From contig NZ_FWXU01000007.1 of assembly GCF_900176345.1 (NCBI RefSeq), forward strand, positions 1-64,000: DNA of 64,000 bases, in the 5' to 3' direction. The notes beneath the pieces were generated by a model. The model was given only the letters and a program-made list of their open reading frames with translations. It did no database searches and was not told the origin of the DNA. Position numbers and translations under genes: made by a program. This stretch comes from Rhizobium sp. RU36D. GTDB lineage: Bacteria; Pseudomonadota; Alphaproteobacteria; Rhizobiales; Rhizobiaceae. Below are positions 7,266 to 16,132 of this stretch, in pieces (the first letter of the stretch is position 1; each line of letters opens with the position of its first letter).

Positions 7266-9926
7266 TCAATCATCGCGATCGATCGGTGACACGTCATGCA
7301 TATCGCGGCTGCCGGCGATGATGGCGCGTTTGCCGACGTGGTTGGCGGGGCCGACCAGGCCTTCCTGCTCCATGCGCTCGACCAGGGACGCGGCCTTGTT
7401 GTAGCCGATCGAGAGGCGCCGCTGGATGTAGGAGGTGGAGCACTTCTTGTCGCGCATCACCACCTTGACGGCCTTTTCGTAAAGGTCGCTCGCATCCTCG
7501 TCGCCCATGGCGGTCTTGTCGAAAACGGCGGTGTCCTCTTCGGCAACCTCTTCCGCCGCTTCGTCGGCATCTTCCGTAACGGTGCCGAGATACTCCGGCC
7601 GGCCCTGCGTCTTGAGATGCGCCACCACCTTTTCAACCTCTTCGTCCGAGACGAAGGGTCCGTGGACGCGGGCGATCCGCCCGCCGCCGATCATGTGCAG
7701 CATGTCGCCCTGGCCCAGCAGGTGCTCGGCACCAGGTTCGCCCAGGATGGTGCGGCTGTCGATCTTTGAGGTCACCTGGAAGGAGACGCGGGTGGGGAAG
7801 TTCGCCTTGATCGTGCCGGTGATGACATCCACCGAGGGGCGCTGGGTCGCCATGATGATGTGGATGCCGGCAGCGCGAGCCATCTGGGCGAGCCGCTGGA
7901 TCGCGCCTTCGATCTCCTTGCCGGCGACCATCATCAGGTCGGCCATCTCGTCGACGATGACGACGATATAGGGCATCGGTGTCAGGTCCATCTCTTCCTG
8001 TTCGAAGATCGGCTCACCCGACGAACGGTCGAAACCCGTCTGGACGCTGCAGAGGATGGTCTCACCCTTGGCGCGGGCGGTGGCGGCGCGGGCGTTGTAG
8101 CCATCGATATTGCGCACGCCGAGGCGGCTCATCTTGCGGTAGCGGTCTTCCATCTCGCGCACCGCCCATTTCAGCGCCATCACGGCCTTCTTGGGATCGG
8201 TCACGACGGGGGTCAGCAGATGCGGGATGCCATCATAGACCGAAAGTTCCAGCATCTTGGGATCGACCATGATGAGGCGGCATTCATCCGGGCGGAACCG
8301 GTAGAGCAGCGACAGGATCATGGTGTTGATCGCGACCGACTTGCCGGAACCGGTGGTGCCGGCCACGAGCAGGTGGGGCATCTTAGCCAGTTCGGCGATC
8401 ACGGCTTCGCCGCCGATGGTCTTGCCCAGGCAGACCGGCAGCTTGAAGCGGGTTTCGGCATAATCCTGCGATTCGATCAGTTCGCGCAGATAGACGGTCT
8501 CGCGCACCGGGTTCGGCAATTCGATGCCGATGACGTTGCGGCCGGGGATGACCGCCACGCGTGCCGACAGGGCGGACATGGACCGGGCGATATCATCGGA
8601 CAGACCGATGACGCGGGACGACTTGACGCCGGGGGCGGGCTCAAACTCATAGAGCGTCACGACCGGACCCGGGCGGACATCGATCATCTCGCCCTTGATG
8701 CCGAAATCCTCCAGCACGCTTTCCAGGAGGCCGGCGCTCTGCTCCAGAGCCTCCGGTGTTATGATGGTGGTCTGCTGGACCTGCGGCTTCTGCAAAAGGT
8801 CGACGGGCGGATGCTGGTATTCGCCTTCCGATAGGGCAGGGGCCTCATGGAAGACAGGCGCATTGCGCAAGGCGGATCGAACGGGAGCTATGACCGCGGC
8901 AGGAGCGGGCGCCACGGGATTTGCGACCAGAGGTGCTGCGATAGGTGCCGTGTCGATTGTCTGGGGCAGCGTCGCCGGTTCCACGGCAGCGGTTGGTGCA
9001 GGAGCTTCTAGCTGCGGCGGGGATGCCAGGTTCCGGGCGATCACCTGGCGGTAGAAGGCAACGACCGACAGGCCAGCTTCCTCGAAAGCGGATTGACCGA
9101 TCGGTGGAAGCGGGGCGAGCACCACATGCGGGGCGGCAATCGCCACGGTCGGTGCGGAAGCGACGTCAGTGTTGACCGGAGCCGCGACCGACGGTGGCAC
9201 GGCATCCAAGTCCAGGCCCATGGTTTCCCAGAAGGCATGGTCGGACAGGAAAGCGGCGGCGCTTGGCATGAAGGATGGGCGCGGCACATCGACGGGCTCT
9301 GTCGCAAATACGACCGGCTGAACTTCGGTGGCCGGGATAGGCGCAACCGCGTCCGGCGTCATCTCGGCGGCGGGTTCGGCGCCTGATGCAAGTTCGGGGT
9401 TGGCCGCCATTTCTGCCGCTTGCTGCTGTCGGGCCAGTTCGCGACGCAGGCGGTAGGTGAGGGCGCGCGCGCCCTTGGCGTCTTCCGGCTGGGGGAGGAC
9501 AAGCGGCTTGGCGATACGTGGTTCGGGGCGCGGCACATAGACCATCGGCGGTGTGGGCGCTGCAACCGGTGCGGGAACATGAATGGCAACTTCCGGCGCG
9601 TTGGCCGTCAGGCCGGCATGCGGTGCGGCGGGCTGCGGAGCGGTGGTTTCAGGGCCAGGGCGCTTCGACAACGCGGCCTCGGGCGTTCGGGTGAAGCGCA
9701 CGTTTGGTCCAAGCACGAAGGCGTTCTGCCACACGGGCATGTCGCTCCTACCCTCGATCTGGCTTGCGGCCATTTCATCGGCGCCAGGACCATCGCTCGC
9801 GTAGGACGGCGGGGTGGCCCGTGCCGGAGCAGGGTTGCGCGGCTGTGAAACCGCCTCTCGTCCGGCGCCTCCGTTATCCGCTATGTGGTTGACAGATGTC
9901 ACGAAATTTGAGCGGGGAGGACGCAT
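7266..9926 (-). CDS. ftsK: FtsK/SpoIIIE-type DNA translocase without membrane segments
   Basis: This is an 886-residue translocase from ATG 9926; GTG 9932 two codons earlier is an alternative start. Residues 1 to about 385 are Ala/Pro-rich, with no hydrophobic span long enough for a membrane helix, unlike classical FtsK with four. The motor core follows: an alpha domain from about 400, Walker [11 protein letters not shown] (about residue 523), Walker [11 protein letters not shown] (about 655) and [12 protein letters not shown]. An acidic linker leads to a gamma domain (about 812-870, [20 protein letters not shown] and [14 protein letters not shown]) that recognises KOPS-like sequences. The role expected is hexameric pumping of DNA during terminus segregation and dimer resolution. 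Rhizobia often carry a second, membrane-anchored paralogue; that is general knowledge, not seen here. Confidence 0.88.
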   Translation of the reverse strand: MRPPRSNFVTSVNHIADNGGAGREAVSQPRNPAPARATPPSYASDGPGADEMAASQIEGRSDMPVWQNAFVLGPNVRFTRTPEAALSKRPGPETTAPQPAAPHAGLTANAPEVAIHVPAPVAAPTPPMVYVPRPEPRIAKPLVLPQPEDAKGARALTYRLRRELARQQQAAEMAANPELASGAEPAAEMTPDAVAPIPATEVQPVVFATEPVDVPRPSFMPSAAAFLSDHAFWETMGLDLDAVPPSVAAPVNTDVASAPTVAIAAPHVVLAPLPPIGQSAFEEAGLSVVAFYRQVIARNLASPPQLEAPAPTAAVEPATLPQTIDTAPIAAPLVANPVAPAPAAVIAPVRSALRNAPVFHEAPALSEGEYQHPPVDLLQKPQVQQTTIITPEALEQSAGLLESVLEDFGIKGEMIDVRPGPVVTLYEFEPAPGVKSSRVIGLSDDIARSMSALSARVAVIPGRNVIGIELPNPVRETVYLRELIESQDYAETRFKLPVCLGKTIGGEAVIAELAKMPHLLVAGTTGSGKSVAINTMILSLLYRFRPDECRLIMVDPKMLELSVYDGIPHLLTPVVTDPKKAVMALKWAVREMEDRYRKMSRLGVRNIDGYNARAATARAKGETILCSVQTGFDRSSGEPIFEQEEMDLTPMPYIVVIVDEMADLMMVAGKEIEGAIQRLAQMARAAGIHIIMATQRPSVDVITGTIKANFPTRVSFQVTSKIDSRTILGEPGAEHLLGQGDMLHMIGGGRIARVHGPFVSDEEVEKVVAHLKTQGRPEYLGTVTEDADEAAEEVAEEDTAVFDKTAMGDEDASDLYEKAVKVVMRDKKCSTSYIQRRLSIGYNKAASLVERMEQEGLVGPANHVGKRAIIAGSRDMHDVSPIDRDD

Positions 9927-10257
9927 GGGCACCTGGGATACTCACTGATGGACAAAAAACGGCACACCACATCTGAATAGAAAATAAAGGTTAACCAGAC
10001 ATTGCCGTTTGGCCGGTCGCGTCAATTGTTCGTGCTGGCAGGCCAGCGAGTACCAAACGCCGAGGTTGCAGCAAGAGACGCCAGCCTTGTTGCCGGTCGC
10101 GCAGGGATTGTCAGTCAAATCCTCAGCATGACTAAAAAATTGTTTTTTGTTATATGAGTTGTACTCAAAATATTAAGCATTAACTGCGCGTATTTTAGAC
10201 AATTCATCTGCACGCATCGGTGATGAAGAAACCTTAATATTAGCTGGGTCTGTTTCC
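9927..10257 (+). other. Intergenic region between ftsK and the chemoreceptor
   Basis: About 330 bases separate the divergent ftsK and chemoreceptor genes. The half nearest the chemoreceptor (about 10120-10260) is AT-rich and should hold its promoter, but I could not pick a convincing -35/-10 pair or a strong ribosome-binding site. No conserved ORF or RNA gene was recognised. Confidence 0.5.
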
Positions 10258-11766
10258 ATGTCGATTTCTTCCAAAGCTGCCGCTGCCATCAATGATCGCC
10301 TTAAATTTGTCGGTCTGGAGGACGCGCAGCGGAAGTCGCTGGCGGCCCTGCAGCAGACGATCGCCGAGAGCATCGGCCCGGCCTTGGACATCTTCTACGA
10401 GCGTGCCGCCAAGGAGCCGGAAACGAAGAAGCACTTCGCCAATGAAGGCCATATGCGGCACGCGAAGGAGATGCAGGTCCGCCATTGGAAGACGCTCGCG
10501 AGCGGCAAGTTCGACAAGGCCTATGTTGATGCCGTCATCCGGATCGGCGAGACCCATGCCCGGCTGGGGCTGGAACCCCGCTGGTATATCGGCGGCTACA
10601 CGCTGATCATCGAGGGGATCATGCGCTCCATCGTCAAGCAGGCGACGTCGAGCCGTTTCTCGCGGGTGAACGGGGAGAAGCTCGCCGACGACATCACGGC
10701 CGTCATGAAGGCGGCGATGATCGATATGGACCATGGCATTTCGGTTTATCTTGAGACGCTGGCCGAGCAGCGGGAGGCCGTGACCAAGGCCGCCGCACAG
10801 CAGAAGGCCGAGCAGGATCAGGCCCTGGCCGCCCTCGACCAGGCGCTCGAGAAGCTGTCACGCGGCGACCTCTCCAGCGACATCCAGGCGTCGCTTGCCC
10901 AGGACTTTGCCGAGCTGAAGCAGAACTTCAACCGCACTGTGAGCAATCTTGGCGAGACCTTTACTGCGGTGGCACAGGCCGCAAACGACACGGCCAGCAA
11001 TTCCCAGCATCTTTCCAGCGCCACCTCAGATATGGCACGCCGGGCGGAACAGCAGGCTTCAGCCCTGGAGGAGACCGCCGCCGCCATCGAGCAGATCAGC
11101 ACCATCTCGCAGCAATCGCGGGAGCGGACCAATGAGGCCCGCGAAATCGTGCGCCAGACCACGGCGGAAGCCGAACGTTCGGTAACCGTTGTCGGTGATG
11201 CGGTGGCCGCGATGGGCGAGATCGAAAGCTCGTCCCAGAGGATCACGCAGATCATCGGGGTGATCGACGAGATTTCGTTCCAGACCAACCTGCTGGCACT
11301 CAATGCCGGTGTCGAGGCCGCGCGCGCGGGCGAGGCGGGACGCGGCTTTGCCGTCGTCGCACAGGAGGTCCGGGAACTGGCTCAGCGATCCGCGACCGCC
11401 GCGAAGGAAATCCGGCAGTTGATCCACAAGTCGTCGACGGACGTCACCAACGGCGTCGCCCTGGTCAACCGGGCCGGGGACGCGCTTACCACCATCGGCT
11501 CGCAGATCGCCTCCATCGAGACCCTGATCAATGCGATCGCCCAATCGGCGCAGGAGCAATCCCAGGGCATTGGCGAAATCAATTCCGCGGTCGGTTCCAT
11601 GGACCAGATCACTCAGAAGAACGCCGCGCTGATGGAAGAGATCGACGCTGCCACGCACTCGTTGATGGCCGCCGGTGATAACCTTGTGGAGCTGATGCGG
11701 CGCTTCACCTTGAAGGGCGCTCCACGGACCAACGTCGCCGCGCAGCCTATGCGGCGCTCAGCCTGA
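10258..11766 (+). CDS. Globin-coupled methyl-accepting chemotaxis protein (soluble oxygen/heme sensor)
   Basis: This 502-residue chemoreceptor lacks membrane segments. Residues 1 to about 165 are a protoglobin domain: helix E/F region with [19 protein letters not shown], where His 100 is the expected proximal heme ligand. A HAMP-like linker ([14 protein letters not shown], about 190-230) leads to the signalling hairpin, whose tip is [21 protein letters not shown] and continues [18 protein letters not shown]. This matches HemAT-type aerotaxis receptors, which bind oxygen at heme and control the CheA kinase from the cytoplasm. No che genes are nearby, so it works with a system encoded elsewhere. 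The next genes are for heme uptake, which may or may not be meaningful. Confidence 0.88.
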   Translation: MSISSKAAAAINDRLKFVGLEDAQRKSLAALQQTIAESIGPALDIFYERAAKEPETKKHFANEGHMRHAKEMQVRHWKTLASGKFDKAYVDAVIRIGETHARLGLEPRWYIGGYTLIIEGIMRSIVKQATSSRFSRVNGEKLADDITAVMKAAMIDMDHGISVYLETLAEQREAVTKAAAQQKAEQDQALAALDQALEKLSRGDLSSDIQASLAQDFAELKQNFNRTVSNLGETFTAVAQAANDTASNSQHLSSATSDMARRAEQQASALEETAAAIEQISTISQQSRERTNEAREIVRQTTAEAERSVTVVGDAVAAMGEIESSSQRITQIIGVIDEISFQTNLLALNAGVEAARAGEAGRGFAVVAQEVRELAQRSATAAKEIRQLIHKSSTDVTNGVALVNRAGDALTTIGSQIASIETLINAIAQSAQEQSQGIGEINSAVGSMDQITQKNAALMEEIDAATHSLMAAGDNLVELMRRFTLKGAPRTNVAAQPMRRSA

Positions 11767-11886
11767 CATTTGCGCCAAGCATGACGGTGTTCGCTTGAAG
11801 TTGCGGATTAGGTCTAGATTTGTTCTGTAGGATTTGAGATGCCGGCTGTGGATTGTTGTGGAAAACTCTCCAGGCCGGCAACTGGC

Positions 11887-12681
11887 TTAAGAACTGGCAC
11901 CCACCATTCGCGACTGCGGCAGCACGAAGGGCATGCGCGGCGGCGGAAAGCGGCCAACCGCTCCCCTGATCCCGTAGACATTCGAGACGGTCTCATCGGT
12001 CAGGGTATCTTCGGGCGAGCCTGCAGCAATGATTTTGCCCCGGTGCATGATGACCAGATGGTCGGCGAACTCCGCCGCGAGATTGAGGTCGTGCAGCACC
12101 GCCAGAACGGCACCACCGCCGCGCGCAAAATCGCGGGCAATGTCCAGCACGGCGATCTGGTGGCCGATGTCGAGGCTGGCGGTCGGTTCGTCCAGGAACA
12201 AGGTGCGGGGTATCCCGCCTTGAACCGGCTCCGGCAGTTGCGCCAGCACACGGGCAAACTGAACGCGCTGCTGCTCGCCGCCGGAGAGCCCGTGATAGGA
12301 CCGGCCTTCGAAACCGGCGAGATCGACACGGTGGAGCGCGCGCCGGGCCGCAATTGATGGTTCAAGGCTGCCGAAGGCGACGGCGCCCATCCTTGCCACT
12401 TCCAGTGCAGTGAAAGGGAATGCCAATGCCGTGGACTGCGGCAGCACTGCGCGAAGGGCTGCGAGGTCGCGAGGGGCCATGCGCGTCACATCCCGGTCAG
12501 CATAGGTCACCGTGCCCTTGTCCGGCTTCAATTCACCCGAGAGCACCTTCAGAAACGTAGACTTGCCGGCGCCGTTCGGCCCGATGATCACGCAGAAGCG
12601 GCCAGGCGTCAGTTCAAGCGAGGCTCCATCCACGAGGGTTCTGCCGTCGCGGATGATGGCGATGTCGGTCGCTTTGATCAT
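11887..12681 (-). CDS. hmuV: Heme ABC transporter ATP-binding protein HmuV
   Basis: This 264-residue ATPase has Walker A GPNGAGKST (near residue 34), signature LSGGEQQR, Walker [13 protein letters not shown] and H-switch VLHDLNLAAEFAD. The order and spacing match FecE/HmuV-type ATPases for iron complexes and heme. The stretch AQLPEPVQGGIPRTLFLD before Walker B is the insertion usual in HmuV. It overlaps hmuU by four bases (ATGA) and ends the operon hmuT-hmuU-hmuV. It would drive heme passage from periplasm to cytoplasm. The substrate is supported by the heme genes across the divergent promoter. Confidence 0.9.
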   Translation of the reverse strand: MIKATDIAIIRDGRTLVDGASLELTPGRFCVIIGPNGAGKSTFLKVLSGELKPDKGTVTYADRDVTRMAPRDLAALRAVLPQSTALAFPFTALEVARMGAVAFGSLEPSIAARRALHRVDLAGFEGRSYHGLSGGEQQRVQFARVLAQLPEPVQGGIPRTLFLDEPTASLDIGHQIAVLDIARDFARGGGAVLAVLHDLNLAAEFADHLVIMHRGKIIAAGSPEDTLTDETVSNVYGIRGAVGRFPPPRMPFVLPQSRMVGASS

Positions 12682-13769
12682 GAGAGATTGTCCATGGCGG
12701 CGCGACCGCTCTTGCCGAGAAGCAGGCTGAGAAAGACGGGCGCTCCGAGAATTGCGGTGACGATGCCGATCGGCAGTTCCGCCGGCGCCGCCACGCCGCG
12801 GGCGATGCTGTCGGCAAACAACAACAGGGCCGCGCCACCGAAAGCGGAGGCGGGTAGCAGGAAGCGGTGAGTCGGGCCGATCGCGAGGCGTAGCAAGTGG
12901 GGGACGACGATGCCGACAAATGCGATGGAGCCGGCGACGGCGACCGAGGCACCACAGGCGGCGGCGACCGCCAGGATCGTCACGCGCTTCACCCGCTGCA
13001 CGGCGACCCCCATATGATAGGCCGCCGCATCGCCCAGCACCAGGGCATCAAGGCCGCGTGCCAGGAACGGCAGGGCTGCGAGGACGGCCACGATGAAGGG
13101 CAGGGTGGCGCCGACCTTGGTGTAGGTCGCGCCGCCCAGCGAGCCGAGGCTCCAGAAGGTGATGTCGCGCAACTGCCGGTCATCCGCCACGAAGATCAGG
13201 AGCCCGGTTGCGGCCGCGCTCATCGCCCCGATGGCAATGCCGGAGAGAATCAGCGCCATGGTGGATGTCCGACCATGGCGGGTGGCGATGGCATAGAGCA
13301 GGATGGTGTTCAAAAGGCCGCCGGCAAAGGCCATCAAGGACACGAAGTGATTGCCCATGAAGGCCTGCACGGGCGCCAATATGGTGGTGCCGAGAACGAT
13401 GGCGGTGACTGCCGCAAGTGCCGCCCCCGAGGTGACGCCGACAATGCCCGGGTCCGCCAGCGGATTGCGAAACAGGCCCTGCATCAGGGCGCCGGAAACA
13501 CCAAGGCCGGCACCGACGAGCATTGCCAGCGCTGTGCGTGGCAAACGCACCGCTTCGAGAACCACGCGTTCCTGCTGAGACAGTACGGACGGGTCTGCGA
13601 ACAGATATTGCCAGAGATCGCCGAGCCCAACGCCGGTCGGCCCGCTGCCGAGCGAGACGAGGCAGGCGAGGGCCATGAGGGCCGCGGTCGCCATGACCGT
13701 GGCCGCGCCAACTGCATCGCGGTCGCCTGCCTGTCGGCGCAGAAAGCCTGAAGTCGCAGGCATCGTCAT
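12678..13769 (-). CDS. hmuU: Heme ABC transporter permease HmuU (FecCD family)
   Basis: This 363-residue membrane protein has about nine or ten hydrophobic segments after a roughly 30-residue cytoplasmic lead. FecCD features are clear: LPRTALAMLVGAGLGVSGALMQGLFRNPLADPGIVGVTSG near residues 74-116, SLGGATYTKV in the middle, and IAFVGIVVPHLLR with GPTHRFLLPASA near the C-terminus. It forms the channel for heme in the inner membrane, working with HmuV and the binding protein HmuT. Both ends overlap their neighbours by four bases, so the three genes are translationally coupled. Length is normal for the family. Confidence 0.9.
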   Translation of the reverse strand: MTMPATSGFLRRQAGDRDAVGAATVMATAALMALACLVSLGSGPTGVGLGDLWQYLFADPSVLSQQERVVLEAVRLPRTALAMLVGAGLGVSGALMQGLFRNPLADPGIVGVTSGAALAAVTAIVLGTTILAPVQAFMGNHFVSLMAFAGGLLNTILLYAIATRHGRTSTMALILSGIAIGAMSAAATGLLIFVADDRQLRDITFWSLGSLGGATYTKVGATLPFIVAVLAALPFLARGLDALVLGDAAAYHMGVAVQRVKRVTILAVAAACGASVAVAGSIAFVGIVVPHLLRLAIGPTHRFLLPASAFGGAALLLFADSIARGVAAPAELPIGIVTAILGAPVFLSLLLGKSGRAAMDNLS

Positions 13770-14659
13770 GGCTTGATCGCATCCGGATAGAGCTTGGCCG
13801 CCAGATCGCGGGCCGCCTCCGGCGTTCTGGGACCGAGGCCGAGGAGATAGAGCCCGTCCATGGCAATGAACGCCTTGTTTGCGGCGGCGGGGCTTGATTG
13901 CAGCGACGGCAGGGCAAAAGCTTCCTCCTGCGTCACCCGCGCGCCACCATTTTCCATGACCAATAGCACCTCTGGTGCTGCTGCGATGACGGCCTCGTCG
14001 TTGACGGGCTTATAGCCCGTCATGGCCGCGGTCGCGTTTTCGCCACCCGCGAGCCCGATCACCGCATTTGCCGCGGTATCCGAGCCTGCCGCCATCATGC
14101 GTCCATTGGCGACGGACAGCGCGAACAACACCTTCTTCCTCGGCGCCGGAATGGCTTGGATGTCCTTTTCAAGGGCAGCTAGCCGCGCCTCGACATCCGA
14201 AGCCAGAGCTTCGGCTTCCTTGGTCTTGCCCAGCACTGCGCCGACGGCGCGGATCTTCGGCGCGATGCCCTCGACAGTCGGCGGTGTCGGAATGGTGACG
14301 ACAGGCGCGGAACTGGCCTTGAGAATGGAGATCGTGTCCGGCGGGCCGGCGCCTGCCTCCGCGAGGATCAGGTCCGGCTGCTGGGCGAGAATGCCTTCGG
14401 CGGAAAGCTGGCGCATGTAGCCGACATTGGGTTTTGCTGTGGCTTCCGGCGGATAGAGGCTGGTCGTATCCACGGCGATCACCCGGTCGCCGGCGCCAAG
14501 CGCGTAGATGATTTCGGTGACCGTTCCTCCGAGCGAAACGATACGCTTGGCATCCGGATAGCTATCGGCGGCGCTTGCCGATGACGGGGATACCAGCATG
14601 GCTCCGCCAAGCGTGAGGGCGAGCGCCGCGCTGATCGTGCGGAAACGGAATAGCTTCAT
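13766..14659 (-). CDS. hmuT: Periplasmic heme-binding protein HmuT
   Basis: This 297-residue protein starts with a signal peptide (MKLFRFRTISAALALTLGG, cleavage likely after SASA near residue 30). The mature part has the FecB/PeripBP-III layout: RIVSLGGTVTEIIYALG and a DTTSLYPPEA segment, LPNVGYMRQL-like spacing (PNVGYMRQLSAEGILAQQP), and EAGAGPP. The Tyr in NVGYM corresponds to the conserved region near the heme-binding Tyr of HmuT proteins. It would pick up heme in the periplasm and hand it to HmuUV. ATG 14659 has AGGA about ten bases ahead. It is the first gene of the operon; no hmuS precedes it. Confidence 0.88.
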   Translation of the reverse strand: MKLFRFRTISAALALTLGGAMLVSPSSASAADSYPDAKRIVSLGGTVTEIIYALGAGDRVIAVDTTSLYPPEATAKPNVGYMRQLSAEGILAQQPDLILAEAGAGPPDTISILKASSAPVVTIPTPPTVEGIAPKIRAVGAVLGKTKEAEALASDVEARLAALEKDIQAIPAPRKKVLFALSVANGRMMAAGSDTAANAVIGLAGGENATAAMTGYKPVNDEAVIAAAPEVLLVMENGGARVTQEEAFALPSLQSSPAAANKAFIAMDGLYLLGLGPRTPEAARDLAAKLYPDAIKP

Positions 14660-15104
14660 AATATCAAAATCCTATCGTCTTCAGCGTCCACAGCTCCGCC
14701 ACCGTTTCCGCGACTTTCCGGACCACCGGCTGCGCAAAACGGGGCGTCTTCCCGATGCCATTATTTAACTTGACTTCAATACACAAGATTAAATATCAAC
14801 GCAACAAGCCTCGGCACGGAACCGCTCAAACCAGTGGCAATTCCGGTGCCCGGCGAGGCGCCGCTACGTGCGGCCGAAGGTTGGGGTCGGCGGATTTGGC
14901 GCTGGGAGGATGCATGATCTTTTGGTTCGGATTTCGCTATTCCAGGGCCTGTCGCGGTGCTCTTTTTTCCGGCCGTTGCCGTCTGTTGTGCGCAAAAGTT
15001 CCCGATATACTGGCATCGCTGTGCAGAGCTTGCAGGTCCCTTTGCCCGACCGATAGCGCCAGGCCATCCCTAGGTTTCACATCTCCAGCATAAGGAAGAA
15101 GCAG
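14660..15104. other. Divergent control region of the heme locus
   Basis: These 445 bases lie between hmuT (minus) and the heme oxygenase gene (plus). An AT-rich patch at 14760-14800 is the likeliest promoter area, leaving a leader of up to 300 bases before the plus-strand gene. Rhizobial heme genes are usually controlled by RirA, Irr and HmuP, but I could not identify a clear binding box by eye. A minus-strand frame of about 43 codons ends at 14664-14666, four bases before hmuT (its end reads ETVAELWTLKTIGF); I do not recognise it. GC content rises again after 14820. Confidence 0.45.
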
Positions 15105-15446
15105 ATGTATATTGCCATGAACCGTTTCCGCGTGGTGCCAGGTTCGGAGGAGGCCTTCGAAGCACAGTGGCGCAATCGCCAGGGCCGGCTTTCCGAGGTT
15201 CCGGGTTATGTGGAGTTCCACATGCTCAAGGGGCCGAAGGCTGAAGATCACACGCTTTATGCATCCCACACCGTATGGGCAACCAAGGAGGATTTCGTTG
15301 CCTGGACGAAGTCCGAGCAGTTCCGCGCTGCCCATGCGCGCGCCGGCGAAAGCAAGGTGCAGTATCTCTCAGGCCCGCATTTCGAAGGCTTCGACGTCAT
15401 CATCCATGAGGACCGCGACGGCAAGCGCCAAGCGGACGCCGCGTGA
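15105..15446 (+). CDS. hmuQ: IsdG-like heme-degrading monooxygenase (HmuQ/HmuD-type)
   Basis: This 113-residue protein has the antibiotic-biosynthesis-monooxygenase (ferredoxin-like) fold: MYIAMNRFRVVPGSEEAFE, WRNRQGRLSEVPGYVEFHML, HTLYASHTVWATKEDFVAWTKSE and FRAAHARAG. Small proteins of this kind beside heme transporters in rhizobia and Brucella open the heme ring and free iron. A His in the FRAAHA helix is in the position of the heme-ligating His of IsdG enzymes. AAGGAAG lies just before the ATG. It is followed six bases later by hutX, and is divergent from hmuTUV, which supports a role in heme use. The gene symbol follows rhizobial practice and is tentative. Confidence 0.78.
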   Translation: MYIAMNRFRVVPGSEEAFEAQWRNRQGRLSEVPGYVEFHMLKGPKAEDHTLYASHTVWATKEDFVAWTKSEQFRAAHARAGESKVQYLSGPHFEGFDVIIHEDRDGKRQADAA

Positions 15447-15452
15447 GCCGCC

Positions 15453-15977
15453 ATGGATAGCATGAGCAACGATCTTGCTGCCCGCCTCGAGCGGGCGAGG
15501 GCAGCCTTGGCCGAGAAGCCCGATGGCGTTGTCGAGGCGATCGCCTCAAGCTCGGGAACGACGCCGGCCGATGTGCTGTCGATCCTGCCGGAAGGCGCCG
15601 CGAAGCTGGTGCCTGCCTCGCATTTTGCCGATATCTGGACGCAGATGGGTGGCTGGGGCGAGGTGCTGATGATCGTCCATACCGAAGACATCGTCTTCGA
15701 GGTGGTCGGCTCGCTGCCGCAGGGCTCCGAAGGGCATGGCTGGTTCAACATTCACGGTGACAGCCCCATCGGCGGTCATATCCGCAAGGACCGCTGCGTC
15801 TCGATCGCCTTCGTGGATCGCATGTTCCACGGCCGACGCTCCTGTTCCGTCTGGTTCATGAATGCCGATGGCAACGTGATGTTCAAGATCTTCGTGCGTC
15901 GCGATGCCGCCAAGGAATTGCTGGCCGACCAACTCTCGGCCTTCACGGCGCTGCGCGAGACGCTGGCAACGGCCTGA
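15453..15977 (+). CDS. hutX: Heme utilisation cytosolic carrier HutX
   Basis: This 174-residue protein matches the HutX/HugX/ChuX group: a helical N-terminus (LAARLERARAALAEKPDGVV), then the beta-rich core with FADIWTQMGGWGEVLMIVHTEDIVFEV, GWFNIHGDSPIGGHIRKD and FVDRMFHGRRSCSVWFMNADGN, ending KIFVRRD. These proteins bind incoming heme in the cytoplasm and pass it to a degrading enzyme, here probably the oxygenase encoded six bases upstream. An internal ATG three codons on (15462) could be the true start. The same job in many rhizobia is done by HmuS, which is not visible here. Confidence 0.85.
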   Translation: MDSMSNDLAARLERARAALAEKPDGVVEAIASSSGTTPADVLSILPEGAAKLVPASHFADIWTQMGGWGEVLMIVHTEDIVFEVVGSLPQGSEGHGWFNIHGDSPIGGHIRKDRCVSIAFVDRMFHGRRSCSVWFMNADGNVMFKIFVRRDAAKELLADQLSAFTALRETLATA

Positions 15978-16132
15978 TCGGTCGACCCTCGACAATATCA
16001 TCCGCCACCGCGACGATGCTCTCGTTGCGGTGGCGGATCGTTTTTTGCCCTGCAGCACGCGCTCCTTTCATTTGACCAGATCAGGCTCTATGTTCCGGCC
16101 GCTTCGCAGTGATTTCAGCCGGAAGATCGATC

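Noticed and set aside
7860..8834. A 324-codon plus-strand frame opposite ftsK
   Set aside because: Shadow of the translocase coding sequence without recognisable domains.
12897..13751. A 284-codon plus-strand frame opposite hmuU
   Set aside because: Asp/Gly/Arg-rich shadow of a membrane permease gene, not a protein-like composition.
14664..14795. Possible C-terminal remnant of hmuS just before hmuT
   Set aside because: Its position fits, but the residues (ending LWTLKTIGF) do not match the HmuS ending as I remember it, so no assignment was made.
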